Shown here piece after piece: positions 1 to 10,238 of a stretch of DNA of 64,000 nt. How positions within the stretch are numbered: position 1 is the first letter of the stretch; the number at the start of each line of letters is the position of its first letter. The translations under genes and the position numbers were made by a program. Origin of the DNA: RSA9 sp036381195 (lineage in GTDB: Bacteria > Gemmatimonadota > Gemmatimonadetes > Longimicrobiales > RSA9); assembly GCA_036381195.1 (NCBI GenBank), contig DASVDH010000081.1, positions 1 to 64,000 of the forward strand, read 5' to 3'. The notes under the pieces were generated by a model. That model worked only from the letters and a program-made list of their open reading frames with translations. It ran no database searches and was not told where the DNA came from.

Positions 1-80
1 CGCATCATCCCAAGCCAGCTAGGCATAGAAGGCAAGGGATGCCGCCCCGGCGGCGGCCCGCGACAGTCCGGCGAGGTCCC

Positions 81-416
81 ATGGCGCCACAGAAGAACGA
101 CGTGCTGCACGGCACGCTCGCGATGCTCGTGCTCAAGACGCTGGCGGTGAACGGGCCGATGCACGGCTACGCAATCACGAACCACATCCAGCGCGCGTCG
201 GCGGAGCTGCTGCGCGTGGAGGAGGGGTCACTGTACCCTGCGCTGCACCGCATGGAGCAACTGGGCTGGCTGCGCTCGGAGTGGGGCGTGACGGAGAAGA
301 ACCGCGAGGCGCGGTTCTATTCGCTGACGCGGCTGGGCCGCAAGCAGCTCGCGCTGGAGGAGGAGAACTGGGCGCGGTTGACGGAGGGCGTGGCGCGGGT
401 CCTGGGCTACGCCTGA
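81..416 (+). CDS. PadR family transcriptional regulator
   Basis: A 111-residue winged helix-turn-helix protein of the PadR family; most members are repressors. The visible family pattern is an N-terminal LHGTLAMLVLKTL helix, then MHGYAI, EEGSLYPALHRMEQLGW in the recognition helix and wing, and REARFYSLT in the beta-hairpin, together covering about residues 8-85. An in-frame ATG lies at 39, but family members start close to this KNDVLHGT segment, so the ATG at 81 is preferred. It is followed after 79 bases by a large ADOP permease. PadR-ADOP pairs recur in Acidobacteria and Gemmatimonadota, where the regulator is presumed to control the permease. The effector ligand cannot be told from sequence. 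Confidence 0.9.
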   Translation: MAPQKNDVLHGTLAMLVLKTLAVNGPMHGYAITNHIQRASAELLRVEEGSLYPALHRMEQLGWLRSEWGVTEKNREARFYSLTRLGRKQLALEEENWARLTEGVARVLGYA

Positions 417-495
417 GCGAGGAGCACGGCTTCACACTCGAGTTGCTGCGCGAGGTCAGCCAGCGGATGAGTCCGCATACGGAGAGAAGGACCCC

Positions 496-3129
496 ATGTG
501 GCACCGATTGAAGGCCTGGCTGCGCCGGTTGTGGACCTCGCTGTTGCCGGGACGTGTGGAGCGGGACATCGAGCGGGAGATGTCCTTCCATCTGGCGGAG
601 CGCGCGGACGATCTCCGCGCCGCGGGGCTGAGCGAAGGCGAGGCGGAGCGGCGGGCGCGGGCGCGGTTCGGCAACCCGGCGTTCCAGGCGGAGCTGACGC
701 GCGACGTGCACGTCGTCCGCTGGCTGGACACGTTCGTTCGGGATGTGCGGTACGCGGTGCGCTCGCTGCTGCGGCGGCCGGGCTTCACGGTCACGGTGGT
801 GCTGACGCTTGCGCTGGCGATCGGCGCGAACGCGGCGGTGTTCTCGGTGCTGGACGCCGTCATCCTCCGCCCGCTGCCGTTCCCGGCCGCGGACCGGCTG
901 GTGACCGTGAGCGAGGTGAACGAGCGCACGACGACGACGGGGATTCCGCCCGCGCGGTTGGAGGACTGGCGTCGGCTCAACACCACGTTCGAGGCGATCG
1001 ACGGCTACTACGTCGAGGACGTGTCGGAGACGTCGGGCGACCTGCCGGAGCGGGTCCGGCGCGCTGTCGTGACTCCGGGGTTCCTGGATGTGTGGGGGAT
1101 CCGCCCGGTGCGCGGACGCGGGTTCACGGAGGCGGAGCATCGGTTCGGCGGTCCCCGGGCGGTGATCATCAGTGAGCGCTACTGGTGGCGGCGCTTCGGC
1201 GGTGCGCCGGACATTCTGGAGCGCACGGTGCGCCTCGGGACGGCGTCGGTCCCGATCGTGGGGGTCATGCCGGCGGACTTCCGCTTCCCGGACCGCGAGG
1301 TGGACCTCTGGGCGCCGATCGCCGTCGACGCGCCGTACGCGCAGGACAGGCAGAGCCCGTGGTACACGGTGGTGGGCCGGCTGAAGCCGGGCGTGGCGCC
1401 GGCGCGCGCGCGGCAGGACCTTGCCGCGGTGCAGGCGCAGCTCGGCGAGCGGTACCCGGACACGGACCGGGACATTGGCATCGAGGTCGTGCCGCTCAAG
1501 GAGACGGCGGTCGGCGCGGTCGGGCAGTCGCTGTGGCTGCTGTTCGGCGCGGTGACGGTGCTGCTGCTGATCGCGTGCACGAACATCGCGGCGCTGCTGC
1601 TCTCGCGCGGCGCGAACCGGCGGGAAGAGCTGGCCGTGCGGCAGTCGCTGGGTGCGTCGCGCGCGGCGGTCGCGGCGCAACTATTGACCGAGACGGGTGT
1701 GCTGGCGGTCGCTGGCGGCGTGCTCGGCATCGGGGTCGCCGCAGCGGCTTCCGGCGCCCTGCGCGCGGCAGGCGTGGACCTGCCGCGGTTCGACGAGGTG
1801 GCGGTCGGCGGGCGCGTGCTGCTGTACACGCTGGCGAGCATGGTCGCGGTGACGCTGCTCTGCGGATTGCTGCCCGCGCTGCGGACGGCCGGCGGGCTGG
1901 CGGCGCTGCATGGAGGCGCCGCGCGCGCGCAGGTGTCCGCACGCAGCCCGCTCCAGTGGCTGCTCGTGGGCGCGCAGGTGGCGCTGAGCGTCACGCTGCT
2001 CGCGGGGGCGGGGCTGCTGGTGCGCAGCTTCCACGAGCTGTCGCGGGTCGACCCGGGCTTCGATGCGAAGGGCGTGCTGACGTTCCGCGTGAGCGCGAGC
2101 TGGGGCGAGACGGCGAACTACGCCGCCGTGGTGCAGCGCATCGACGCGACGATCGACGCGCTGGCGGCGCTGCCGGGAGTGGAGGCGGCGGCCACGTCGG
2201 GTTGGGAAATCCCCGGCGTGCCGACGCAGTGGCAGACGACGTTCGAGGTGGTGGAGGCGTCGGCGGACCCCCGGCCGATCGTCGCCGAAGGGCGCGCGGT
2301 GTCTGCCGAGTATTTCCGGACGATGCGGATCCCGGTGCTGGCGGGCGAGCCGTGCCGCCGGGCGCCGCCGCCAGCCGGATCAGAGCCGCCCGTCTACGAG
2401 ATGATGGTGAACCGCGCGTTCGTGGACCGCTACCTGTCCGACCGGCCCTCGCCGATCGGCCTGCACCTGCGGGAGGTGGAGGGTCCGATCCCCGCGAGCC
2501 GCATCGTCGGCGTGGTCGGGGACGCGCGCGAGCTCGGGCTCGACCGCGAGCCGGGGCCGACCGTCTACTGGTGCATGAGCGCGCCGAGCCCGATGCCGTA
2601 CTTCGTGGTGCGCGCGGGGGGCGACCTCGGCGCGGTCGCGCAGAGCGTGCGGCTGCTGATGAAGAAACTCGAGCCGCTGCGCTCGGTTTACGAGATCGCG
2701 CCGCTCGAGGAGCGGATCGGCGACGCCTTCGCGGAGAACCGGCTGCGTACGCTGCTCCTGGCCGTGTTCGCGGCGGCGGCGCTGTCGCTGGCGTGCGTGG
2801 GGTTGTACGGCACGCTCAGCTACGCCATCAGCGTGCGGCGGCGCGAGGTCGGCCTGCGGCTGGCGCTGGGCGCGCCGCGGCGCGGGATCGTCGGCCACTT
2901 CCTCGCCCGGGCGGCGTGCGTGGTCGGCCCCGCGTGCGTGCTCGGGGTCGCGCTCTCGCTCGCATCCTCGCGCCTGCTCTCGGGCATGCTGTACGGCGTC
3001 TCGCCGTCCGACCCGGCGACGCTCCTCGGCGTGGTCGCCCTCGTGCTCGCCGTCTCGGCGCTCGCGGTGCTGCTCCCCGCCGCGCGCGCGGCGCTGCTCG
3101 AGCCGACGCAGGTGCTGCGGGATCCGTAG
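496..3129 (+). CDS. ADOP-type ABC transporter permease (MacB/FtsX-like)
   Basis: An 877-residue inner-membrane permease of the duplicated orphan permease (ADOP) type. Residues 1-80 form a charged cytosolic prefix typical of this group. A first membrane helix lies near 98-118, in the segment ending in ALAIGANAAVFSVLDAVILR. A MacB-like periplasmic core follows, then an FtsX segment around 340-385 (LLLIACTNIAALLLSR, then EELAVRQSLGAS). A second periplasmic core and a second FtsX segment run from about 755 to the end (EVGLRLALGAPRRGI). The length is typical for ADOP proteins. No ATPase gene is adjacent, as usual for this orphan group. The start is supported by GGAGAGAAGG upstream. The substrate is unknown; MacB-like export or lipoprotein handling is only a family-level guess. 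Confidence 0.9.
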   Translation: MWHRLKAWLRRLWTSLLPGRVERDIEREMSFHLAERADDLRAAGLSEGEAERRARARFGNPAFQAELTRDVHVVRWLDTFVRDVRYAVRSLLRRPGFTVTVVLTLALAIGANAAVFSVLDAVILRPLPFPAADRLVTVSEVNERTTTTGIPPARLEDWRRLNTTFEAIDGYYVEDVSETSGDLPERVRRAVVTPGFLDVWGIRPVRGRGFTEAEHRFGGPRAVIISERYWWRRFGGAPDILERTVRLGTASVPIVGVMPADFRFPDREVDLWAPIAVDAPYAQDRQSPWYTVVGRLKPGVAPARARQDLAAVQAQLGERYPDTDRDIGIEVVPLKETAVGAVGQSLWLLFGAVTVLLLIACTNIAALLLSRGANRREELAVRQSLGASRAAVAAQLLTETGVLAVAGGVLGIGVAAAASGALRAAGVDLPRFDEVAVGGRVLLYTLASMVAVTLLCGLLPALRTAGGLAALHGGAARAQVSARSPLQWLLVGAQVALSVTLLAGAGLLVRSFHELSRVDPGFDAKGVLTFRVSASWGETANYAAVVQRIDATIDALAALPGVEAAATSGWEIPGVPTQWQTTFEVVEASADPRPIVAEGRAVSAEYFRTMRIPVLAGEPCRRAPPPAGSEPPVYEMMVNRAFVDRYLSDRPSPIGLHLREVEGPIPASRIVGVVGDARELGLDREPGPTVYWCMSAPSPMPYFVVRAGGDLGAVAQSVRLLMKKLEPLRSVYEIAPLEERIGDAFAENRLRTLLLAVFAAAALSLACVGLYGTLSYAISVRRREVGLRLALGAPRRGIVGHFLARAACVVGPACVLGVALSLASSRLLSGMLYGVSPSDPATLLGVVALVLAVSALAVLLPAARAALLEPTQVLRDP

Positions 3130-3410
3130 CGGCAGTCGGCTTCCTTGACACCCTCGCGCCCCGGCCGGCAGATTGGCCCCGGGGTGTTCGCCCCGATCCT
3201 CCACTTGATGCGGATGCGCGCTCGGCACAGGCCTGGCCATCAGGGGCGTCGTCGCCTCGTTTCCATTTTCAGTTAGGTCGCGGGGTCTCCCTGGCCGACC
3301 CGGCAGCGACGAACCACGCGGCGCCAGTACGGGCGGCGTGATGTTGTGTCGTCACCGGCTCCTGCGAGGGGCCGGAATCGCGGCATCATCTTCACGCGAG
3401 GGCATGAGTT

Positions 3411-6400
3411 ATGGGACGAATCCGACGCAGTCTCGGTGTCACCCTGGCGCTGCTGCTGCTGCTGGCGGCGAGCCCGCTCGCGGCGCAGGGCCCGGCCGGC
3501 ACGATCCGGGGGCGGGTCGTGGACGGCTCGACGCAGCAGCCGCTGCCGGGCGTCATCGTGAGCGTGGGGGAGCGCACGACGCTCACCGACACGGAGGGGC
3601 GGTACCTGATCGTGGGCGTGCCGGCGGGCACGCATACGGTGCGGGCGGCCTCTCTCGGTTACGCCACCGCATCGGGGGAGGTGGCGGTCGTCGCCGGGCA
3701 GAGCGCCGCCCTGGACTTCTCGCTCGTCCCGGAGGCGCTCGCGCTGCGCGGGATCGTGGTCGTGGGCTACGGGCAGCAGCGGGCGCGGGACGTGACGGGG
3801 TCGGTCGAGCTCGTCTCGGTCGAGGAGTTCAACACGGGGCGGGTGATCAGCGCGGAGCAGCTCATTGCGGCGAAGGTCGCGGGTGTGAACGTGATCGACA
3901 CGGGCGAGCCGGGCGGCGGCATCTCGCTGCGCGTCCGGGGCGGCACGTCGGTGACGAGCAGCAACGAGCCGCTGATCGTCGTGGACGGCATCCCGCTGGC
4001 GATCGGCGGGGGGCTCTCGATGGGCCGTAACGCGCTCAACTTCCTGGACCCGAACGACATTGCGAGCGTGACGCTGCTGAAGGACGCGTCCGCCACGGCG
4101 ATCTACGGCTCGCGCGGCGCCAACGGCGTCCTGCTGATCCAGACGAAGAGTGCGGCGCGGGGGCCCGAGATCACGTACACCAGCTCCTTCTCCATCTCGA
4201 CCGTCACGCGCCAGCCGGACGTGCTGAGCGCGGAGCAGTTCCGCCGGGCCGTGCAGGAGCATGCGCCGGAGAAGCTGAGCATGCTGGGGAACGCGAACAC
4301 GGACTGGCGGGATGCCGTCCAGCGGCGCGGCCAGGGGCAGGAGCATCACCTGGCGTTCTCGGGGGCGACGGACGATCTGGACTACCGCTTCTCGCTGGGG
4401 TACCTCGAGCAGAACGGCGTGATCGAGGGCTCGGCGACGGAGCGCCTGTCGGCATCGCTCAACTACGGGCAGCGCTTCTTCGACGGGCGGCTGAGCGTGC
4501 GGGCGAACGTGAAGGGTTCGCGGACGAAGGACGCGCTCACGCCGGGCGGCGTGCTGGGCGCGGCGACCACGTTCGCGCCGACACAGCCGATCCGGGATGA
4601 GAACAGCCCGTACGGCGGGTTCTTCGAGTGGGAAGACGCGCTGGCGCCGAACAACCCCGTGGCGGAGCTGAGGCTGAGCACGGAGGAGGCCACGATCTAC
4701 CGGAGCATCGGCTCGCTGGAGGGCGAGTATCGTGCGCCGTTCCTCGAGGGTCTCTCGGCCACGCTGCGGCTCGGCTACGACGTGGCGAAGGGGGAGCGGC
4801 TGCGGTTCTATCCGAGCTTCCTGCGCTGGCAGGTGGAGCAGGGCATCGGCGGCCAGGTGAACCGGGAGAACCCGACGCAGGTGAGCACGCTCCTGGAGGC
4901 CTTCGCCAACTACACGACGCGGCTGGAGCGCTACGGCGCGGAGGTGGACCTCACGGCGGGCTACACGTACGAGGAGTCGCGCGGCGACTATCCCTCGTTC
5001 CTCGCACAGGGGCTCAGCTTCGACCTGCTCGGCCCGAACGGCGTTCCCGCGGCCGCGATCGAGCGCACGTTCCTGACCGTCGAGGAGAGTCGGCTGATCT
5101 CCGGCTTCGGGCGGGTGAACCTGACGCTGGCGGACCGCTACCTGATGACGCTGAGCCTGCGGCGTGACGGGTCGTCCAGGTTCGGGCCGAGCCGGCAGTG
5201 GGGCACGTTCCCGGCGGCGTCGTTCGCCTGGTGGCTCTCGCAAGAGGAGTTCATGCAGCGGCTCGTGCCGGGGGCCGACCTGAAGCTGCGGCTGTCGTGG
5301 GGCGTGAACGGGAACCAGGCGTTCCCCAACTACCGTGCCTTCTCGGACTACGTGATCAGCGATCCCACGGCGCAGGTCCAGTTCGGCGACTCGTTCGTCA
5401 CGACGATCCGGCCCAGCGCGGCGGACCCCAACATCAAGTGGGAAGAGACGACGTCGTACAACATCGGGCTCGATTACGGCCTGTTCGGCGGCCGGCTCTC
5501 CGGCGCGATCGATGTCTACCGGAAGGATACGGAGGACCTGATCTTCACCGTGCCGGTGGCCGCGGGGACCAACCTCTCGAACTTCGTGACCACGAACATC
5601 GGGAGCATGAAGAACGAGGGCGTGGAGCTCAGCTTGAGCGCACGCATCCTGGATGGTGCGCTGGGCGGCCTCTCCTGGATCGGCGAGTTCAACGCTGCGT
5701 ACAACCGCAACGAGCTGGTGCGGATCAACCCGTTCGCCGGCGGCGGTGAACAGATCCTGACCGGCGGGATCGCCGGCGGCGTAGGCAACAACATCCAGGT
5801 GCTGAAGCCGGGCTACCCGATCAACTCCTTCTTCGTCTTCCGACACAAGCGGGATGCGCAGGGCCGGCCGATCTACGAGGACACGAACGGCGACGGCACG
5901 ATCAACGAGCAGGACCTGTACGAGAACGTCAACGGCGACGCGCTCGTCAACCAGGACGACCGGGTGCCCTTCGAGAGCCCGGCGCCGGACTGGATCCTGG
6001 GGCACACCTCGCGGCTGGCGTACGGCGGCTTCGACCTGAGCTTCACGCTGCGCGCGCATCTGGGCAACTACGTCTACAACAATGTCGCGTCCAACCAGGG
6101 GCACTACCGGGCGTTGCGGGATGGCGCGCCGGACAACCTGCACGCGTCGGTGCTGGAGACGGGGTTCGAGGAGCCGCAATACTTCTCGGACTACTACGTT
6201 GAGCCCGCCTCCTTCCTGCGCATGGAGAACCTGACGCTGGGATACAGCTTCACGCGCGCGGGGCGTCCGATGCGGGTCTTCGCCACGGTCCAGAACGTGT
6301 TCACGCTGACGGAATACAGCGGCGTGGACCCGATGGCGGGCGTCAACGGCATCGACAACGACATCTACCCTCGCTCGCGTACGTTCAGCGGCGGGATCAG

Positions 6401-6413
6401 CGTCCGCTTCTGA
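3411..6413 (+). CDS. SusC/RagA-family TonB-linked outer membrane protein
   Basis: A 1000-residue TonB-dependent outer-membrane transporter of the SusC/RagA class. A signal peptide (residues 1-25, ending SPLAAQ) is followed by a CarboxypepD_reg-like domain at about 28-112 (GTIRGRVVDGSTQQPLPGV). The plug begins near 118 (VVGYGQQRARDVTGSV) and contains RVRGGTSV, IVVDGIPL and LLKDASATAIYGSRGANGV, all SusC signatures. The remainder is a long beta-barrel ending in phenylalanine (SVRF). The partner SusD gene starts 31 bases downstream, and GH97 and GH13 enzymes follow. The context therefore points to uptake of starch-derived oligosaccharides, although specificity cannot be read from the barrel. The ribosome-binding site is weak (GAGG). 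Confidence 0.93.
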   Translation: MGRIRRSLGVTLALLLLLAASPLAAQGPAGTIRGRVVDGSTQQPLPGVIVSVGERTTLTDTEGRYLIVGVPAGTHTVRAASLGYATASGEVAVVAGQSAALDFSLVPEALALRGIVVVGYGQQRARDVTGSVELVSVEEFNTGRVISAEQLIAAKVAGVNVIDTGEPGGGISLRVRGGTSVTSSNEPLIVVDGIPLAIGGGLSMGRNALNFLDPNDIASVTLLKDASATAIYGSRGANGVLLIQTKSAARGPEITYTSSFSISTVTRQPDVLSAEQFRRAVQEHAPEKLSMLGNANTDWRDAVQRRGQGQEHHLAFSGATDDLDYRFSLGYLEQNGVIEGSATERLSASLNYGQRFFDGRLSVRANVKGSRTKDALTPGGVLGAATTFAPTQPIRDENSPYGGFFEWEDALAPNNPVAELRLSTEEATIYRSIGSLEGEYRAPFLEGLSATLRLGYDVAKGERLRFYPSFLRWQVEQGIGGQVNRENPTQVSTLLEAFANYTTRLERYGAEVDLTAGYTYEESRGDYPSFLAQGLSFDLLGPNGVPAAAIERTFLTVEESRLISGFGRVNLTLADRYLMTLSLRRDGSSRFGPSRQWGTFPAASFAWWLSQEEFMQRLVPGADLKLRLSWGVNGNQAFPNYRAFSDYVISDPTAQVQFGDSFVTTIRPSAADPNIKWEETTSYNIGLDYGLFGGRLSGAIDVYRKDTEDLIFTVPVAAGTNLSNFVTTNIGSMKNEGVELSLSARILDGALGGLSWIGEFNAAYNRNELVRINPFAGGGEQILTGGIAGGVGNNIQVLKPGYPINSFFVFRHKRDAQGRPIYEDTNGDGTINEQDLYENVNGDALVNQDDRVPFESPAPDWILGHTSRLAYGGFDLSFTLRAHLGNYVYNNVASNQGHYRALRDGAPDNLHASVLETGFEEPQYFSDYYVEPASFLRMENLTLGYSFTRAGRPMRVFATVQNVFTLTEYSGVDPMAGVNGIDNDIYPRSRTFSGGISVRF

Positions 6414-6444
6414 GCTTCGGCAACCTTGGAGAACGGAGCGACCC

Positions 6445-8031
6445 ATGAACGGAACGATGCACAGGGCGCTGGCCGCCGCGGCCGCCGCGTTGCTGTTGGC
6501 CCTGCCCGGCTGCACGGAAACGCTGGTCGAGCCGAAGAGCACGGTGACCGGCGCCAACGTGTTCCGGGACCCCGGCTCGTATCGGGCCTTCCTGGCCAAG
6601 CTGTACGCCGGCCTGGTGCTGACGGGCCAGCAGGGCCCGGCCGGCCGGCCCGACATCCAGGGCATCGACGAGGGCTTCTCCCAGTACCTGCGCCAGTACT
6701 GGCAGATGCAGGAGCTGCCCACGGACGAGGCGGTGATCGGGTGGGGCGACGCGGGGCTGCCCGAGCTGAACACGCAGCTCTGGTCCTCGCTGAATCAGTT
6801 CTTCGCGGCGATGTACGGCCGCATCTTCTTCCAGGTGGCGATGGCAAATGAGTTCCTGCGCGAGACGACCGACCAGAAGCTCGACGAGCGCAGGGTGAGC
6901 GACGCCTTGCGTCAGCAGATCCGGCAATACCGCGCCGAGGCGCGCTTCCTGCGCGCGCTCAGCTACTGGCACGGCATCGACCTGTTCGGCAACATCCCGC
7001 TCGTGACGGAGGATTTCCCGATCGGGGCGACGCCGCCGCCACAGAGCACGCGTGAGGAGATCTTCGCCTTCGTCGTGGCTGAGCTGAACGAGATCATGGG
7101 CGAGCTGCCGCCGCCCGGCGCGGGCGAGTACGGCCGGGCGGACCAGGGCGCGGCCTCGATGCTGCTCGCCAAGCTCTACATGAACGCGGGCGTCTACACC
7201 GGCCAGGAGCGCTACGCCGAGGCGCTCGCCGCGCTGGAGCCCGTGCTGAACGGGCCGTACCGGCTCGACGACGACTACCGGCACCTGTTCCTGGCGGACA
7301 ACCACACCTCGCCCGAGATCATCTTCACGCTGCCGCAGGACGGGCTGAGGACCCAGACCTGGGGCGGGATGACGTTCCTGATCCACGCGCCCGTCGGCGG
7401 GGCGATGAGCGCGGCGGACTACGGCATCGACTTCGGCTGGGGCGGGCCGCGCGTGAAGCCGGAGGTCGTGGCGCTGTACGAGGGCGGACCCGGCGGCCCG
7501 GACCAGCGGTCCCACCTCTTCTTCACGGAAGGCCAGTCGCTCGAGGTCGCGAGCATCCCGAGCTTCACCGACGGGCTCGCCCTGCCGAAGTACCGCAACG
7601 TGACGTCGGCCGGCACGCCGGGCTCCCATCCGACGTTCCCGGACACGGACTTCCCAATGTTCCGGCTCGCGGACGCGTACCTGATGTACGCCGAGGCGGT
7701 GTTGCGGGGCGGCGGCGGCAGCCGGGCGCAGGCGCTGGACTACGTGAACCAGGTGCGGGAGCGCGCCTACGGCGACACCAGCGGCAACATCACGGATGCC
7801 GAGCTGACGCTCGACTTCATCCTGGATGAGCGGGCGCGCGAGCTGATCTGGGAGGCCCACCGCCGCACGGACCTGATCCGCTACGGCCGGTTCACGGGCG
7901 GCGACTACCTGTGGTCCTGGAAGGGCGGGGTGCAGGCCGGGCAGGCGACGGACGCGTTCCGGGACCTGTACCCGATCCCCGCATCGGAGATGCTGGCCAA
8001 CCCGAACCTCAGACAAAACCCCGGCTACTGA
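6445..8031 (+). CDS. SusD/RagB-family nutrient-binding outer membrane lipoprotein
   Basis: A 528-residue partner of the upstream SusC protein, expected to cap the transporter on the cell surface and bind glycans. A lipoprotein signal ends in LLALPGC, with the lipidated cysteine at residue 23. SusD features include the TPR-like helices (EARFLRALSYWHGIDLFGNIPL), the LLAKLYMNAGVYTG segment and the C-terminal DERARELIWEAHRRTDLIRY. The protein ends RQNPGY, and NPGY is a common SusD terminus. GGAG precedes the ATG. It is very probably co-transcribed with susC and the GH97 gene downstream. Family assignment is firm. Starch specificity is inferred from neighbours only. Confidence 0.93.
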   Translation: MNGTMHRALAAAAAALLLALPGCTETLVEPKSTVTGANVFRDPGSYRAFLAKLYAGLVLTGQQGPAGRPDIQGIDEGFSQYLRQYWQMQELPTDEAVIGWGDAGLPELNTQLWSSLNQFFAAMYGRIFFQVAMANEFLRETTDQKLDERRVSDALRQQIRQYRAEARFLRALSYWHGIDLFGNIPLVTEDFPIGATPPPQSTREEIFAFVVAELNEIMGELPPPGAGEYGRADQGAASMLLAKLYMNAGVYTGQERYAEALAALEPVLNGPYRLDDDYRHLFLADNHTSPEIIFTLPQDGLRTQTWGGMTFLIHAPVGGAMSAADYGIDFGWGGPRVKPEVVALYEGGPGGPDQRSHLFFTEGQSLEVASIPSFTDGLALPKYRNVTSAGTPGSHPTFPDTDFPMFRLADAYLMYAEAVLRGGGGSRAQALDYVNQVRERAYGDTSGNITDAELTLDFILDERARELIWEAHRRTDLIRYGRFTGGDYLWSWKGGVQAGQATDAFRDLYPIPASEMLANPNLRQNPGY

Positions 8032-8137
8032 CCGCACGGGAGCGCGGGGGTGCAGGGGGCGGGCCGTTCCTCCCGCCCTCCGCGCCTCCGCGCGCACGCC
8101 ACGAACACTCGAATCCACACCGATGGAGGTCGCCCGC

Positions 8138-10192
8138 ATGCCGATCCACGTCATGATTCGACCCCTCGCGCTCGCGGCGGCGGGCGCGCTGCTCGTCTCG
8201 ACCCCCGGCTCCGGCCAGGCGCCGCTCCGCGTGGCCTCGCCCGATGGCCGCAACCAGGTCACGGTGGAGGTGCGCGAGGGCGGCCTCTACTACCGCCTGG
8301 ACCGCGACGGGCGCGCGATCCTTCTGCCGTCCCGCCTCGGCTTCGAGTTCCGTGGCGCGCCGCCGCTGCGGGACAGCCTGCGCATCGTGGGGAGCGCGCG
8401 CAACTCGGTGGACTGGACGTGGACGCAGCCGTGGGGCGAGGTCGCGCGGGTCCGCGACCACCACAACGAGCTGCGCGTCTCCGTCGTCGAGGCGGCCGCG
8501 CCGGGGCGCCGCTTCGATGTCATCTTCCGCGTCTTCGACGACGGCGTCGGGTTTCGCTACGAGCTGCCGGCCCAGCCGGCGCTCGGCGCGTTCGAGATCA
8601 TGGAAGAGCTGACCGAGTTCGCGCTGGCGGACGACGCGCGCGCGTGGTGGATCCCCTCGGACCGCCCGCGCCTCGACCGGTCCGAGTTCCTGTACTCGTC
8701 CTCGCCCGTGAGCGTACTGGACAGCGTGCAGACGCCGCTGACGATGGAGACGCGGGACGGCCGGACGTTCATCGTGATCCACGAGGCCCACCTGGTGGAC
8801 TATCCGCGCATGTTCCTGGCGGGCCCGTACATGCAGGGGCGGACACTGCGCGCGGCGCTGGCGCCGATGGCGGACGGCGTGAAGGCGCGGGGCCGGACGC
8901 CGTTCGCCACCCCGTGGCGCACGATCCAGCTCGCGGACCGCGCCGCGGACCTCGCGCCCTCCGTGCTGGGCCTGAACCTGAACCCGCCGAGCGTGATCGA
9001 GGACACGGACTGGATCCGGCCGATGAAGTACGTCGGCATCTGGTGGGGGATGCACATCGGCACGATGACGTGGGGGTCGGGCCCGAAGCACGGCGCGACC
9101 ACGGCGAACACGCGGCGCTACATCGACTTCGCGGCCGCGAACGGCTTCGGCGGTGTGCTGGTCGAGGGCTGGAACGTCGGCTGGGACGGCGACTGGATGC
9201 AGAACGCGAACGCGTTCTCCTTCACGAAGGCATACGACGACTACGACCTCGAGGGGCTCGCCGCGTATGCGCGGGAGAGGGGCGTCACGCTCATCGCGCA
9301 CAACGAGACGTCCGGCGGGCTCGAGAACTACGAGCGGCAGCTCGAGGAGGCCTTCGCGCTCTACCGCCGGCTGGGCATCCGCGCGGTGAAGTCGGGGTAC
9401 GTGATCGACCAGATTCCGGGCGGGCACTCGCACTACTCGCAGGAGATGGTGCGGCACCATCGCAAGGTGATCGAGGCCGCAGCGCGGCACGGCATCATGC
9501 TCGACGTGCACGAGCCGATCCACGACACGGGCGAGCGGCGCACCTACCCGAACATGATGACGCGGGAGGGTGCGCGCGGGCAGGAGTACAACGCGTGGAG
9601 CGGCGAGGGCGGCAACCCGCCGGAGCACGAGACGATCCTCTTCTTCACGCGCATGCTGGCGGGGCCCATGGACTTCACGCCGGGCATCTTCGACCTGCTG
9701 ATCCGCAGCGCGGAGGGCCGGCCGCGGCGGCCGGACGAGCCGCGCGTGCGCACCACGCTGGCCAAGCAGCTCGCGCTCTACGTGGTGATCTACTCGCCAA
9801 TGCACATGGCCGCGGACCTGATCGAGAACTACGAGGGCCAGCCGGCGTTCCAGTTCATCCGCGACGTGCCCGTGGACTGGGAGCAGACGCGCGTGCTGGA
9901 CGGCCGGATCGGCGATTATGTGGTGGTCGCGCGGCAGGAGCGCGGTGGCGAGGACTGGTACCTGGGCGCGATCACGGACGAGGAGGCCCGCACGCTCGAG
10001 GTCCCGCTCAGCTTCCTGACGCCGGGCCGGAGCTACGAGGCGCAGATCTACGCGGACGGGCCGGGCGCGCACTGGCTGGACAACCCGCTGCCGGTCGAGA
10101 TCACGCGGCGGAGGGTGGACTCGACGACGCGTCTGACGATCGCGCTCGCGCCGGGCGGCGGCCAGGCGATCCGGTTCCGCGCAGTGCCGTGA
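8138..10192 (+). CDS. GH97 alpha-glucosidase (SusB-like)
   Basis: A 684-residue glycoside hydrolase family 97 protein, predicted periplasmic, splitting alpha-linked gluco-oligosaccharides. A signal peptide covers about the first 28 residues (PLALAAAGALLVST). The N-terminal beta-sandwich begins VASPDGRNQVTVEV. The catalytic barrel contains VGIWWGMHIG, VEGWNVGWDGDW, HNETSGG, LDVHEPIHDTGERRTYPN, the EHETILFFTRMLAGPMDFTPG segment and YSPMHMAADLIENYEG, all typical GH97 blocks. Family members act by an inverting or retaining mechanism; the glutamate-rich pattern resembles SusB, but I did not model the active site. The ATG at 8138 is chosen over 8123 because GGAGGT lies seven bases upstream of it. 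It follows susD by 106 bases. Confidence 0.93.
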   Translation: MPIHVMIRPLALAAAGALLVSTPGSGQAPLRVASPDGRNQVTVEVREGGLYYRLDRDGRAILLPSRLGFEFRGAPPLRDSLRIVGSARNSVDWTWTQPWGEVARVRDHHNELRVSVVEAAAPGRRFDVIFRVFDDGVGFRYELPAQPALGAFEIMEELTEFALADDARAWWIPSDRPRLDRSEFLYSSSPVSVLDSVQTPLTMETRDGRTFIVIHEAHLVDYPRMFLAGPYMQGRTLRAALAPMADGVKARGRTPFATPWRTIQLADRAADLAPSVLGLNLNPPSVIEDTDWIRPMKYVGIWWGMHIGTMTWGSGPKHGATTANTRRYIDFAAANGFGGVLVEGWNVGWDGDWMQNANAFSFTKAYDDYDLEGLAAYARERGVTLIAHNETSGGLENYERQLEEAFALYRRLGIRAVKSGYVIDQIPGGHSHYSQEMVRHHRKVIEAAARHGIMLDVHEPIHDTGERRTYPNMMTREGARGQEYNAWSGEGGNPPEHETILFFTRMLAGPMDFTPGIFDLLIRSAEGRPRRPDEPRVRTTLAKQLALYVVIYSPMHMAADLIENYEGQPAFQFIRDVPVDWEQTRVLDGRIGDYVVVARQERGGEDWYLGAITDEEARTLEVPLSFLTPGRSYEAQIYADGPGAHWLDNPLPVEITRRRVDSTTRLTIALAPGGGQAIRFRAVP

Positions 10193-10238
10193 GCGGCCTG
10201 GCGGCGGGGCGCCGCGCGCGCCGGAACCGCGGGAGCGG

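Noticed and set aside
1..80. Partial gene at the left edge
   Set aside because: The short edge sequence has no frame with recognisable content; only the PadR gene that follows can be supported.
3273..6773. 1166-codon minus-strand open frame opposite susC
   Set aside because: It lies antisense to a well-supported SusC gene, is Arg/Pro/Ala/Val-rich with no recognisable domain, and is a by-product of GC-rich codon bias.
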